A stretch of 64,000 nucleotides of DNA from Bacillus sp. NTK074B (lineage in GTDB: Bacteria > Bacillota > Bacilli > Bacillales > Bacillaceae_B), in NCBI RefSeq assembly GCF_017303375.1, contig NZ_JAFKOH010000005.1, positions 236,123-300,122 of the forward strand, given 5' to 3'. The notes beneath the pieces are model-generated. The model had not been told where the DNA came from. It searched no databases and saw nothing but the letters and a program-made list of their open reading frames with translations. This document shows, in pieces, positions 45,803-54,762 of the stretch; within the stretch, counting starts at the first letter, position 1, and each line of letters opens with the position of its first letter. A program made the translations under genes and the position numbers.

Positions 45803-45839
45803 AAAAGAACTGATCTCCGATGAGGTCAGTTCTTTTTGT
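45803..45839. terminator. Terminator after the 29-residue gene
   Basis: AAAGAACTGA and TCAGTTCTTT pair around a 12-base loop, followed by TTGTTT, with a matching A-run on the other side for nfrA. Confidence 0.8.
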
Positions 45840-45854
45840 TTAGGTCAGATAAGC

Positions 45855-46604
45855 TTATTTTCTGTTAAACCCTTTCCTCTCCACAAATTCCTTCATATAC
45901 ATCCGCTTTTTCCCCGACAGCATCTTCGCCATCTGCCCGGACCACCTATCCGACCGTTTCCCCGAGGTGCGTGCGTGATAATAAGCAGAAATCGTTTCAT
46001 CATAGCGGTCAAGTCCTTCTTTCATCTGTTCCTCATCACCTTGATAAGAATCCTCATGGTAAATGGATTCCATCGGCAGCCTCGGCTTCACATCCGAATG
46101 ATCTTCCGGGATGCCGACAGCCAGTCCAAACAAAGGAATGACCCTGTCCGGCAATCCGAGCAGCTCACTCACCGCTTCCAAATCATTTCGGATTCCGCCT
46201 ATATAACAAATACCAAGCCCCATTGATTCTGCGGCGATCGATGCATTTTGGGCAGCCAGGGACGCATCAATGACTGCCACCATGAATTTTTCCGTGCTTT
46301 CCAATGATGGGATGACGTCTGCTCCTTCCCATTCCCCGATCTTTTCATGGCGGTATAAATCAGCGCAGAACACGAAGAAATGACCGTTTGCTTCGACGTA
46401 GCTTTGATTTCCAGCAAGCTCTGAAAGCTTCTTCTTTTTCTCCTGGTCCTTCACCCCTATGATCGTGTAGGCTTGAATATAGCTTGATGTACTTGCAGCC
46501 TGGGCACTGGAAACAATCGTCCGGATTTGCTCCTCCCTTAATGGCTCATTTTTAAATTGTCGTATGGATCGATGCTTAAGAATCGTTTCAATGGTTTCAT
46601 TCAT
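45855..46604 (-). CDS. nfrA: NADPH-dependent nitro/flavin reductase NfrA
   Basis: The 249-residue FMN enzyme equals B. subtilis NfrA1 (YwcG) in length and has its blocks: KHRSIRQFKNEPL at the start, AASTSSYIQAYTI, AAQNASIAAESMGLGICYIGG and a basic C-terminal tail. It reduces flavins, nitroaromatics and quinones. In B. subtilis it is Spx-controlled. GGGAGAG precedes the ATG. A 19-bp perfect palindrome lies about 50 bp before the start. Confidence 0.9.
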   Translation of the reverse strand: MNETIETILKHRSIRQFKNEPLREEQIRTIVSSAQAASTSSYIQAYTIIGVKDQEKKKKLSELAGNQSYVEANGHFFVFCADLYRHEKIGEWEGADVIPSLESTEKFMVAVIDASLAAQNASIAAESMGLGICYIGGIRNDLEAVSELLGLPDRVIPLFGLAVGIPEDHSDVKPRLPMESIYHEDSYQGDEEQMKEGLDRYDETISAYYHARTSGKRSDRWSGQMAKMLSGKKRMYMKEFVERKGFNRK

Positions 46605-46652
46605 TATGTACTCTCTCCCTTTCGTTTCTTCCCCTTAGTATAAGCCAAATAA

Positions 46653-46690
46653 AAAAAGGAATGAAAATCATATGATTTTCATTCCTTTTT
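46653..46690. terminator. 19-bp perfect palindrome without a loop
   Basis: AAAAAGGAATGAAAATCAT is followed directly by its exact inverse ending TTTTT. The U-tracts on both strands suit a bidirectional terminator, yet it lies before nfrA and 550 bp after trmL. Confidence 0.7.
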
Positions 46691-46734
46691 ATAAGTTGTT
46701 TTCGTATACATTGTTGCTTTCGGATGTAGCGAGT

Positions 46735-46866
46735 AGCGGTTGATTTCCGCTACAGGTGCTCGCTTTCCGCGGGGCTGGCGGTGAGCCTCCTCGGCTGCGC
46801 CTGTGGGGTCTCACCTGTCCAGCGTTTCCCGCAGGAGTCGAGCACCTTCCGCTCCAATCAACTTGA
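46735..46866. repeat. GC-rich palindromic repeat, copy 2
   Basis: Left arm GGTTGATTTCCGC and GGTGCTC pair with GAGCACC and CCGCTCCAATCAAC on the right. The core shares GCTTTCC, GAGCCTCCTC, GGGGTCTCACC and TTCCCGCAGGAGTC with copy 1. Confidence 0.8.
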
Positions 46867-47023
46867 CAGACGAAACGTTTTACGATCAGAAAGGAAAAGT
46901 AAAGATTGCGTATGCCACTGCTTTTTAATTCGTTGCAGGCACTGATTTTATTTAATCGTCCTTTAGTCTTTTTAAACTAAAGGTCACAAACCATTTTTCT
47001 CTGTCAACTACTTACTACTCTAG

Positions 47024-47143
47024 AGGGTGAAGGGAACTGCGTAGACTCCTACGGAAAACGGGCGTGCCGAGACCCCGGAAGCGGTTTTTGCTGAGGAGGC
47101 TCGGCCGGACGTCCGTGGAAAGCGAAGCAGTTCCCTTCACCCT
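47024..47143. repeat. GC-rich palindromic repeat, copy 3 (opposite orientation)
   Basis: The ends form perfect 18-bp arms, counting one flanking base: AGGGTGAAGGGAACTGC and its inverse. The core, on the minus strand, has GCTTTCC, GAGCCTCCTC, GGGGTCTC and a TTTTCCGTAGGAGTC variant. Confidence 0.8.
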
Positions 47144-47236
47144 CCTGCACCTCAACCTAAATGACAGAGCATTCACAAATCTTAGCAAATCTTAGTCTGT
47201 ATATGACTAGCAACAATCTTTGCGAAAACACCCTTT

Positions 47237-47710
47237 TTATAAGAGTCCTGGATAATTTCTTTGTCTTAACGCTTCATAAATCAAAATCGCCGCTGTATTG
47301 GACAGGTTCAATGAACGTACATTCTCGTTCATCGGAATGCGCAGGGCACGATCCAGATTGTTCTGTATGACCTCATCCGGAAGTCCGGAAGTTTCGCGTC
47401 CGAAGATAAAGAAATAATTCTTGTCTTCCTCGCTGTAATCAAAATTCGTGTGAGGGATCTTTCCGTATTTTGTTAAGTAAAAGAATTCGCCGCCTTCGTT
47501 TTTCTCAAAGAATTCTTCAAGGGAATCATAATAAACGATGTTTACAAACTGCCAGTAATCAAGTCCGGCACGCTTTAACATTTTATCATCCGTCGAGAAT
47601 CCAAGTGGACGGATCAGGTGCAGTGTCGTATCCGTAGCTGCACACGTTCTTGCAATATTCCCCGTATTTGCAGGAATTTCTGGTTGATATAATACAACAT
47701 GTACTCCCAT
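47237..47710 (-). CDS. trmL: tRNA (cytidine/uridine-34 2'-O)-methyltransferase TrmL
   Basis: The 157-residue SPOUT enzyme methylates the ribose of the wobble base in leucine tRNAs. The knot signatures are PEIPANTGNIARTCAA (motif 1), FGRETSGLPDEV (motif 2) and NVRSLNLSNTAAILIYEA (motif 3). GAGGTGA precedes the ATG. It is followed downstream by the repeat-rich gap and preceded by yhbB, as near cspR in B. subtilis. Confidence 0.92.
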   Translation of the reverse strand: MGVHVVLYQPEIPANTGNIARTCAATDTTLHLIRPLGFSTDDKMLKRAGLDYWQFVNIVYYDSLEEFFEKNEGGEFFYLTKYGKIPHTNFDYSEEDKNYFFIFGRETSGLPDEVIQNNLDRALRIPMNENVRSLNLSNTAAILIYEALRQRNYPGLL

Positions 47711-47776
47711 GTCTATGTCACCTCATTCATAAAACTCTAAGTGACATTATACCATTTCTTCTACATAGAACAATAC

Positions 47777-48655
47777 TTAGCCATCATCTACTATGGTAAA
47801 AAATCGATATTTCATATTGGGCGTATATGCCGTTGAATCTTCGTATTTCCAATATCTCATCCGGCTGTTGAACGTGTGGGCATTCACGAGGGGTTCTCCG
47901 GCAGCATCCTTCCCTGTTACGATTGTCGTATGATCGAAACGGCCATCCCCTTCGAAGTCATAGCAAATCACATCACCGAGCTTCAATTCTTTGGGGTCTT
48001 CTACAAGCCTGCCTCTAAGCCCAATCGTCGAATTCGGAATATACCATCTTAAGGAATTCGCCACTGTCCAGCTATAGCTCCAGCTTTGATTTCTCATCCA
48101 CCAGCCCTTTCCTTGAGTCGGGTATCCCCGCATGGGTGCATCTCCTGCATGCAGGCATTGTGAAATATAATTCGTACAATCATTCTCAAACTTCTTGTAA
48201 GCAGGATTGTAGCTGTTCCACCAGCGTTCGGCATATTGAACGGCACTGAGTCGGTCATACCTGTATGTCACTCTGCCGATTTCTCCGTAACCCATATTCT
48301 CTTCCTTCTCTTGGGGTCCATCATTTCTTTTGACAACGATCTCTCCATCATCATAAATCTTATTTTTGTAAAAAACGCCGCTCCGATTCTCTACTTCTTC
48401 TTCCAAATAGAGCAGGTCTCCCTGTTTGATGAGATATTTATAGTGAACATCATATAAAATGCTTTGCGTTTCGTCTCTTTGATGTGTGATACGCTGAATC
48501 TTTCCCGTTGCATCCACCTTCACAATTTCTGCGTGTCGCTGCCTGCACGACTCTTTTTTCCTTCTCACTTTGTCATTGTGATAATCTGACTGATTACGAG
48601 AGGTATATTCAGCGATTACATGATGGACCTTTTCCATTAACAGCTTTCTGATCAT
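47777..48655 (-). CDS. yhbB: YhbB-like amidase-domain protein
   Basis: The 292-residue protein has a C-terminal Amidase_6 (CHAP-like) domain, about residues 135-290. The Cys is in FENDCTNYISQCL, the His in FDHTTIVTG, and an acidic partner near VNAHTFNSR. Its N-terminal part (residues 1-130) is basic and lacks a clear signal peptide, so export is uncertain. It may cut peptide bonds of cell wall or spore peptidoglycan. GGAGGG precedes the ATG. The queG-yhbB-trmL order matches B. subtilis yhbA-yhbB-cspR. Confidence 0.82.
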   Translation of the reverse strand: MIRKLLMEKVHHVIAEYTSRNQSDYHNDKVRRKKESCRQRHAEIVKVDATGKIQRITHQRDETQSILYDVHYKYLIKQGDLLYLEEEVENRSGVFYKNKIYDDGEIVVKRNDGPQEKEENMGYGEIGRVTYRYDRLSAVQYAERWWNSYNPAYKKFENDCTNYISQCLHAGDAPMRGYPTQGKGWWMRNQSWSYSWTVANSLRWYIPNSTIGLRGRLVEDPKELKLGDVICYDFEGDGRFDHTTIVTGKDAAGEPLVNAHTFNSRMRYWKYEDSTAYTPNMKYRFFTIVDDG

Positions 48656-48702
48656 CGTCTTCCCTCCTCCCTAATTGTTATGCTCCCGCTTCTCTGTTCA
48701 AA

Positions 48703-48743
48703 ACAAAAAAGGATGAACTCCGGTAAGTTGGAATTCATCCTTT
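48703..48743 (-). terminator. Terminator after queG
   Basis: AAAAGGATGAA and TTCATCCTTTT pair (inner TCC/GGA) and supply U-tracts on both strands. Confidence 0.75.
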
Positions 48744-48747
48744 TGAG

Positions 48748-49881
48748 CTATAGTATGAGTAAATCTAGGCCTTTTTGAATTTCAGTCAATACTTCTTCGT
48801 TTTTTTCCTCTGTTTTATGTTTCTGCAGTACTTCCTCTGCTCTTTCCCCTCCGATTTTGCCAAGGGCCCATGCTGCCGTGCCTCTCATGACTGGTCGTAC
48901 ATCCTTCTCTAAAACCTCGATTAAATCCTCTATCGCTGTTGTATCTTTAAAATGGGCCAGGGCAATGATGGCGTTTCGCTGAATGGGTTTCTTCCCTCTC
49001 CATGACCCTGAAATATGTCCGTATTTCTCTTTGAAGTCACGGTTGCTGATCGTTAATAAAGGCTTAAGTAACGGCTTGGCGATTTCGGGATCCGGCTCCA
49101 TCTCTTCATGAAAATGAAAGTCCATCCCTTTATTCTCGGGGCATACGGTTTGGCAGGTGTCGCATCCATACAGACGGTTGCCGAGCTTCACACGGTACTC
49201 ATCCGCAAGAAAGCCCTTGGTTTGGGTTAAAAAGGCAATGCATTTCTGTGCATCCAACTGACCTCCCTCAATGAGTGCCCCCGTTGGGCAGACGTCCACA
49301 CATTTATTGCATGTCCCGCACTGATCCTCCATGGGTGTATCCGGGGCAAAGGGAAGATTCGTCACCATTTCCCCCAAATACACGTAGGATCCGAATTCAG
49401 GTGTGATGATGGAACAGTTCTTTCCGCTCCATCCAATTCCTGCACGTTCTGCCACGGCACGGTCCACCAGCTCTCCCGTGTCGACCATTGATTTAAAACG
49501 TGCCTCGGGAATCCTGGATACGATATATTCCTCGAGCTTCGAAAGGCGGTCCCTCAGCACATGGTGATAATCCGTCCCCCATGACGCCCTGCAGAAGATC
49601 CCCCGTCTTTCCCCCCGCTTACTTTGAGGAGCATCCTTCATTTTAGAAGGATAGGCAAGAGCAATGGCAATGATCGATTTCGGCTTATCAAAAATCAAAG
49701 CAGGTTCCACCCGCTTCTCAATATCCTTTTCCTCAAAGCCTGATTGATATCCGAGCATTTCCTGACGGAGAAGCCTGTTTTTCATTTCCGAGAACGTATC
49801 GGCAGTGGTAAATCCAATCTTATCTATTCCAATCTCCTTACTATACGCAATGATATCCTGCTTTAACTGATCTATATCCAT
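48748..49881 (-). CDS. queG: Epoxyqueuosine reductase QueG
   Basis: The 377-residue cobalamin- and Fe-S-dependent enzyme reduces epoxyqueuosine to queuosine in tRNA. Two [4Fe-4S] motifs are visible: CGTCNKCVDVCPTGAL and CDTCQTVCPENKG. Upstream, MVDTGELVDRAVAERAGIGW is the family block with the proton donor. HEAT-like repeats end the protein (AIIALAHFKDTTAIEDLIEVL and WALGKIGGERA). GGAGG precedes the ATG. tRNA substrates with GUN anticodons (His, Tyr, Asp, Asn) are encoded at 62-63.5 kb. Confidence 0.92.
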   Translation of the reverse strand: MDIDQLKQDIIAYSKEIGIDKIGFTTADTFSEMKNRLLRQEMLGYQSGFEEKDIEKRVEPALIFDKPKSIIAIALAYPSKMKDAPQSKRGERRGIFCRASWGTDYHHVLRDRLSKLEEYIVSRIPEARFKSMVDTGELVDRAVAERAGIGWSGKNCSIITPEFGSYVYLGEMVTNLPFAPDTPMEDQCGTCNKCVDVCPTGALIEGGQLDAQKCIAFLTQTKGFLADEYRVKLGNRLYGCDTCQTVCPENKGMDFHFHEEMEPDPEIAKPLLKPLLTISNRDFKEKYGHISGSWRGKKPIQRNAIIALAHFKDTTAIEDLIEVLEKDVRPVMRGTAAWALGKIGGERAEEVLQKHKTEEKNEEVLTEIQKGLDLLIL

Positions 49882-49980
49882 TGCACCTACCTCCTTCCTG
49901 ATTTTTTAGCGACGCACACACGTGAATTAGCAATGTGTATTATGATAAACTATTTTAAAACAAATGTGGAGGGAAAATAA

Positions 49981-50652
49981 GTGGAAATCACAATAGATTC
50001 ATCCATTTCAAGTAAAATACCCGATTTCAAAGTCGGATTCATTCACTATCATCATATCGAAGTCGGCTCTTCTCCTCAAATGCTGAAGGGAAGGCTCCAG
50101 CTTTTCCAGGAATCGATCTTCTTTGATCTTCATGATAAAAGCGTTACTGAGCTGGAAGGGATTGCCGCGTGGCGTGATATCTTCAAGAAGACCGGTAAAG
50201 ATCCGAATCGGTACCGCCATTCAGCAGAAGCACTTTTTCGCCGGGTCAAAAAACAAAACTATCTGACGACGATCAACTCTGCCATCGACCTTAACAACTT
50301 CTTCTCCCTTCAATATGAAGTTCCTATCGGCATCTACGATAAGGATCGACTATCCGGAGAACAAGTAGCATTGAAAGTCGGGGATCCCGGTCAAACGTAC
50401 ACCGGACTCAACGGTCGGGAGAATTCACTGGAAAACCTCATCGTCGCCTGTGACGGGAACGGACCTTTCGGAAGTCCCTTCGTCGACTCTGATCGTGCAC
50501 CGGTTGGAGAGGAAACAAAGAATGCCGTACAGATCATATTTTTAAAGCCATCCCTTTCCAGAGAAGAAAACGAGAAACTGACGAAATCATTGATGGATAT
50601 GTTTATCAGCATTCACGGTGGCGAAGGATCGTTTGAAGTGGTTGGTGGATAG
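49981..50652 (+). CDS. B3/B4 tRNA-binding domain protein
   Basis: The 223-residue protein consists of the B3/B4 domain found in the beta subunit of phenylalanyl-tRNA synthetase, here free-standing. Key runs are AWRDIFKKTGKDPNRYRHSAEAL, YLTTINSAIDLNNFFSLQYEVPIG and GPFGSPFVDSDRAPV. Stand-alone members may edit or bind aminoacyl-tRNA, though the role is unproven. GTG 49981 follows GGAGG with 8 bases between. It is divergent from queG. Confidence 0.82.
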   Translation: MEITIDSSISSKIPDFKVGFIHYHHIEVGSSPQMLKGRLQLFQESIFFDLHDKSVTELEGIAAWRDIFKKTGKDPNRYRHSAEALFRRVKKQNYLTTINSAIDLNNFFSLQYEVPIGIYDKDRLSGEQVALKVGDPGQTYTGLNGRENSLENLIVACDGNGPFGSPFVDSDRAPVGEETKNAVQIIFLKPSLSREENEKLTKSLMDMFISIHGGEGSFEVVGG

Positions 50653-50661
50653 TTCAGAGAG

Positions 50662-50687
50662 GATCCCTTTTTACAGGGATCTTTTTT
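50662..50687 (+). terminator. Terminator of the B3/B4 gene
   Basis: GATCCCT and AGGGATC pair, followed by TTTTTT. Confidence 0.85.
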
Positions 50688-50739
50688 GATTTCCCTCAAG
50701 GGGATTTGTAGCGGATCCTTCCATTTTATGTTTGGGCTT

Positions 50740-50885
50740 TTACCGTGGCGGGGTGAATTCAGCCATAATGGTTCATCATCCGGCGGGTTCCACACATAAT
50801 CGAGCGGAAATCGTGATTAATCCGGCCGTTTCTAATAAAAAAAAGCCGCTTTCACTAATAATCCAGCCATTTTACAATAAAAGGT
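50740..50885. repeat. Degenerate repeats with a period of about 21 bp
   Basis: Units resembling AATCCGGCCGTTTCTAATA recur at about 50753, 50776, 50796, 50817, 50838 and 50858, with the clearest in the last four. They keep a GCC/GCCG/GCGG block and an AT-rich tail. No gene is visible. Confidence 0.55.
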
Positions 50886-50903
50886 AAACTCAACATGCCT
50901 CAC

Positions 50904-50934
50904 ACAAAAAAGAGAGCCCCATAATAGGACCCTC
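50904..50934 (-). terminator. Terminator of the 51-61 kb locus
   Basis: On the minus strand GAGGGTCC pairs with GGGGCTCTC (two wobbles) and TTTTTT follows. Confidence 0.7.
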
Positions 50935-50944
50935 CGCTTCAACC

Positions 50945-51913
50945 CTACACCCACCACATATCCGACGGCTGCTCTTCAATCAAGATAGATTTCAAATTCT
51001 TCACGGCACGCCCGAAGCCTTCTTCGATCGACATGATCGGATCCTCATGCTCGATGCTGACGACATAGTCGTATCCGAATGTGCGAAGCGCACTCATCAT
51101 ATCGGACCATTCCTGCAAGCTGTGCCCACAGCCCACCGAACGGAATGACCACGCTCTTGTCTGGATGCTGCCGTATGGCTGCATATCAGTGAGGCCATAC
51201 ATGTTGACATTGTCTTGATCGATATACGTATCTTTCGCATGGAAATGGTGAATCGCATTTTCTTTACCGAGGATCTTAATCGCCGCAACCGGATCGATTC
51301 CCTGCCACCACAGGTGACTCGGATCAAGGTTTGCACCGATTGCCTCACACGTTTCTTCACGAAGCTTCAATAACGTATATGGAGTATGTACAAGGAATCC
51401 CCCGTGGAGCTCGAGACCGATTTTTACGTTGTTTTCCTCAGCAAGCTTCCCTATCTCTTTCCAATAAGGAATCAACTTTTCTTCCCACTGCCATTTAAGG
51501 ATATCTCCATATTCATTCGGCCAAGGGGAAACCGGCCAGTTCGGATGCTTTGCCCCTTCATGGTCACCTGCTGTCCCTGAAAAGCAGTTCACGACCGGTA
51601 CGTTCATCAATCCGGCAAGCTTAATCGTTTTCTGAAGGGCCGCATGGGATTCTTCAGCGAAGGCAGCGTCGGGTGAAATCGGGTTCCCGTGACAGCTGAA
51701 GGCGCTGATCTGAAGCCCTCTTGATGTGACTTTCTCTAAGTATTCATTTCTTTTTTCTTCGCTCTCCAAAAGGGCATCCAGGTCACAATGGGCATTCCCG
51801 GGATATCCTCCCGTGCCGATTTCCACAACATGCAGTCCCGCTTCTTTTACATAATCAAGCATTTCTTCAAAATTCTTTTGTGAGAATAATACGGTAAATA
51901 CACCAAGTTTCAT
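50945..51913 (-). CDS. Sugar phosphate isomerase/epimerase-like TIM-barrel protein
   Basis: The 322-residue protein belongs to the xylose-isomerase-like AP-endonuclease-2 superfamily. Likely metal ligands are in GLELHGG, NLDPSHLWWQG, HFHAKD and VSIEHEDP. Relatives such as IolE-type dehydratases and 3-keto-sugar enzymes work on oxidised sugars. As last gene of the locus with two Gfo/Idh dehydrogenases it probably acts on their keto product. The start lies 12 bases after the previous gene's stop. GGAGG is about 7 bases upstream. Confidence 0.82.
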   Translation of the reverse strand: MKLGVFTVLFSQKNFEEMLDYVKEAGLHVVEIGTGGYPGNAHCDLDALLESEEKRNEYLEKVTSRGLQISAFSCHGNPISPDAAFAEESHAALQKTIKLAGLMNVPVVNCFSGTAGDHEGAKHPNWPVSPWPNEYGDILKWQWEEKLIPYWKEIGKLAEENNVKIGLELHGGFLVHTPYTLLKLREETCEAIGANLDPSHLWWQGIDPVAAIKILGKENAIHHFHAKDTYIDQDNVNMYGLTDMQPYGSIQTRAWSFRSVGCGHSLQEWSDMMSALRTFGYDYVVSIEHEDPIMSIEEGFGRAVKNLKSILIEEQPSDMWWV

Positions 51914-51925
51914 TTATGCTTCCTC

Positions 51926-52966
51926 CTATTTCAATGTGATGCTTTGTCCGGTTTCACTGCTTTTGTAGATGGCATCAATGATTTGAGACACTTGCATGGC
52001 TTCCTGAGGTTTGACGATAAGTTCTTCTAAGCCTAGACAGCTGTTGATAAAGTTTTGGGCCTGAGGGAGACTTGGGTCATCCTCACCCGGTACCCAATCC
52101 GCTTCACTATTCAGTAGCATACCGTGCTTCATCTGGTTCATCTGGAACGGGAATAAATCGATTCCACCCGTTTCCCCTGAGATACTCATGCTTTCTTCGT
52201 CACTCTTCACATTTGCGGACCAGGATGTCTCAAAAAGCATGGACGCACCGTTACCGAACCTGATATAAGCAGTCACATGGTCATCCACTTCAAAACTGCC
52301 TTTATCGAAATCTCCCCATTGGTTCACTTGATCTGGCATTCTACTAAGCTTGTTATACGTCGTACCCGTTACTTCAACAGGCGTCGGATTTCCAAGCAGC
52401 CATAATGATAGATCGAGGAAGTGACAGCCATAGTCGATCAGGCTGCCACCGCCTTGAAGTTCCTTGTTGGTGAACACTCCCCATCCCGGTACTTTGCGGC
52501 GACGGATCGCCCTTGCCCTTGCCACCATCGGCTCTCCGATCTCATCCTCCATGATCACCCGCTTCGCAGCCCTGGAGTCCTTCATAAAGCGATAATGATA
52601 AGCGATGGCTAGAACCTTACCGGATTTCTCCGCCGCTTCAATCATCTTTTCACACTCTTCCGGAGTCATGGCCATCGGTTTTTCACAAAACACATGAAGA
52701 CCTGCATCGAGGGCAGCAATCGTGATCTCTGCATGAAATTTATTCGGCGTGCAGATCGTCACGGCATCCACATGCTCAAACATATCCCGATAATCGCTGA
52801 ACACATTGGGGATGTTAAAGGTCTCTCCCACGGTTTTGGCCGTGAGAGGATTGATGTCACTGATCGCTTCAATCGAAACAGAATCTGATAGTTTGATAAA
52901 AGTAGGGATGTGACGCGTCTGGGCAATACCCCCGACGCCGATCACCCCCATCCGAAGTTTCGTCAT
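51926..52966 (-). CDS. Gfo/Idh/MocA-family dehydrogenase 1 of the sugar locus
   Basis: The 346-residue enzyme has the Rossmann loop GVIGVGGIAQTRHIP, the CEKPMAM motif and GGGSLIDYGCHFLDLSLWLLG. Homologues oxidise sugars, and in some catabolic clusters they form 3-keto sugars. ATG 52966 follows AGGTGG by 8 bases; an in-frame GTG four codons earlier has no site. Substrate is unknown; paired with the second dehydrogenase it may form a keto-sugar cycle. Confidence 0.85.
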   Translation of the reverse strand: MTKLRMGVIGVGGIAQTRHIPTFIKLSDSVSIEAISDINPLTAKTVGETFNIPNVFSDYRDMFEHVDAVTICTPNKFHAEITIAALDAGLHVFCEKPMAMTPEECEKMIEAAEKSGKVLAIAYHYRFMKDSRAAKRVIMEDEIGEPMVARARAIRRRKVPGWGVFTNKELQGGGSLIDYGCHFLDLSLWLLGNPTPVEVTGTTYNKLSRMPDQVNQWGDFDKGSFEVDDHVTAYIRFGNGASMLFETSWSANVKSDEESMSISGETGGIDLFPFQMNQMKHGMLLNSEADWVPGEDDPSLPQAQNFINSCLGLEELIVKPQEAMQVSQIIDAIYKSSETGQSITLK

Positions 52967-52980
52967 GGCTGCAACCACCT

Positions 52981-54006
52981 CTACAGTTTTACAATTCGTT
53001 TCGTTTCACTTGATTCCAAAGCAGATAAAACCACTTCCAACGATTTCTTTCCTTCTTCACCCGTAACAGGAGGCTCTTCATTTTGAAGAATGCTGTGAAC
53101 AAATTGATCGATCACACGGGAATTCGTCTGTCCGCCTTCGTCATTCGTTTGAATGCCGCCAAGCTCATATTTCACTACTTCCCCCGATACATATTGAACG
53201 ATAAGAGAGTTCACGGGATCATCCTCTAGGCGAAGAATCGCTTTCTCTCCATAAATGATCGTGGAGTTGTCTTCCTTCGATACGTAGGACCAGCTTGCTG
53301 CAAGGGTACCAATCGTACCGCTTTCAGTTTTCAATACACAGACCGCCGTGTCATCCACATCGGCATTTTCCTTTGCGCTTGTTTCAACAAAGGCACCCAC
53401 TTCTGAAAATTCTTCCCCCAAGATGTAACGAAGGAGATCGGTTTTGTGAACACCAAGGTCACCCATGGCACCGATGAACGCTTCATCCTTTTTAAAGAAC
53501 CAGCTGTCCTTCCCGTCAGCACTCCACCCTTCAGGTCCGCCATGACCGAAAGCAGAACGGAAGCTGTAGATTTTCCCTACTTCGCCGCTTTCAATGAGCT
53601 GCTTCGCTTTTTGGTGAGAAGGAACAAAACGCTGATTGTGAGCGATCATCAGTTTTTTGCCGTTTTTATCCGCGGCATCGATCATGCTTTGAGCTTCTTC
53701 CCTTGAAGTCGCCATCGGCTTCTCACATAGTACATGCTTCCCTGCATTCAACGCATCGATGGATATAGGGGCATGCAAATAGTTCGGTGTACAGACACTC
53801 ACAGCATCGACTTCTGCATTGGCAAGCAATTCTTTATAATTGGTATACGCTTTCGCCCCCACTGCATCAGCAATTTTCCATGCACGTTCCTCGACGATGT
53901 CACAAACGGCTACCACTTTCACGTTTTCATTGTTCCCATACTCCGGAAGATGGCGGTGTTTTGCAATGCTTCCGCATCCGATCACTCCGATTTTTAATGT
54001 ATTCAT
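52981..54006 (-). CDS. Gfo/Idh/MocA-family dehydrogenase 2 of the sugar locus
   Basis: The 341-residue enzyme has GVIGCGSIAKHRHLPEY, CEKPMATSREE, and the family acid/lysine face GAMGDLGVHKTDLLRYILG. It differs from its neighbour, so this is not a fresh tandem duplication. GAGGAGG precedes the ATG. The gene lies between ThuA and dehydrogenase 1, 14 bases from the latter. Confidence 0.85.
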   Translation of the reverse strand: MNTLKIGVIGCGSIAKHRHLPEYGNNENVKVVAVCDIVEERAWKIADAVGAKAYTNYKELLANAEVDAVSVCTPNYLHAPISIDALNAGKHVLCEKPMATSREEAQSMIDAADKNGKKLMIAHNQRFVPSHQKAKQLIESGEVGKIYSFRSAFGHGGPEGWSADGKDSWFFKKDEAFIGAMGDLGVHKTDLLRYILGEEFSEVGAFVETSAKENADVDDTAVCVLKTESGTIGTLAASWSYVSKEDNSTIIYGEKAILRLEDDPVNSLIVQYVSGEVVKYELGGIQTNDEGGQTNSRVIDQFVHSILQNEEPPVTGEEGKKSLEVVLSALESSETKRIVKL

Positions 54007-54020
54007 GATTTTTTCCTCCT

Positions 54021-54746
54021 CTATTTAGATCCTTTAATTTCTTCAAGCGGCTGCGCATTACCGTATACAGGTCTTGCATGATCGACCGGTGACGCCCATT
54101 TCACTGCATTGACGATGACCTTTTGAACATAATCATTGTAGTAGGTAGGGTACGTTTCATGCCCCGGACGGAAGTAGAATACCTTTCCATTCCCGCGCTG
54201 ATACGTGCATCCGCTTCTGAACACCTCTCCACCCTCGAACCAGCTCACCATCACAAGCTGATCAGGAGCCGGGATGTCAAAATGCTCTCCGTACATTTCT
54301 TCCTTTTCCAGTTCGAAGTATTCCCCTAGACCGGCTGTGATCGGATGGCTCGGATCCACGATCCAGATCCGTTCCTTCTCATCGGCTTCACGCCATTTTA
54401 AATCACAGGAAGTTCCCATCAAGGTTTTGAAGATCTTCGAGAAATGACCTGAATGAAGGACGATCAATCCCATTCCGTCAAGCACACGCTCTTTCACCCT
54501 TTCAACGACTTCATCCTTCACTTCATCATGGGCGATATGTCCCCACCAGACCAATACATCCGTGCTCTCCAGCACGTCCTCTGTCAATCCGTGATCTCCC
54601 TCATCCAGTGTAGCGGTTTTCACATTGTAGGACGCTTCTCCAAGAAAGGATGCAATGGCACCATGAATGCCTTCTGGATACACTTCTCTTACTTTCGGAT
54701 TCTTCTGTTCATGACGATTTTCATTCCATACTGTTACGTTTACCAT
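54021..54746 (-). CDS. ThuA-domain protein
   Basis: The 241-residue protein has the class I glutamine-amidotransferase-like fold of ThuA, known from trehalose and related disaccharide catabolism in rhizobia. Visible are [34 protein letters not shown], the [11 protein letters not shown] motif and [19 protein letters not shown]. The start at 54746 follows GGAGG; the longer ORF overlaps the regulator gene upstream and is unlikely. Biochemical activity is unproven; in this locus it probably takes part in keto-sugar turnover. Confidence 0.82.
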   Translation of the reverse strand: MVNVTVWNENRHEQKNPKVREVYPEGIHGAIASFLGEASYNVKTATLDEGDHGLTEDVLESTDVLVWWGHIAHDEVKDEVVERVKERVLDGMGLIVLHSGHFSKIFKTLMGTSCDLKWREADEKERIWIVDPSHPITAGLGEYFELEKEEMYGEHFDIPAPDQLVMVSWFEGGEVFRSGCTYQRGNGKVFYFRPGHETYPTYYNDYVQKVIVNAVKWASPVDHARPVYGNAQPLEEIKGSK

Positions 54747-54762
54747 TGTAAAACCTCCAAGT

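Larger units (their letters stand above)
46605..47236. other. Gene-free 630-bp region with repeats
   Basis: Between nfrA and trmL lie a 19-bp palindrome, repeat copies 2 and 3 in opposite orientation, and between them a CCTTTAGT/ACTAAAGG hairpin (46961-46984). I see no gene. Confidence 0.75.

Noticed and set aside
46735..47143. Insertion sequence or MITE pair
   Set aside because: No transposase, no fixed terminal repeats between copies and no target-site duplication that I can see; treated as a repeat family instead.
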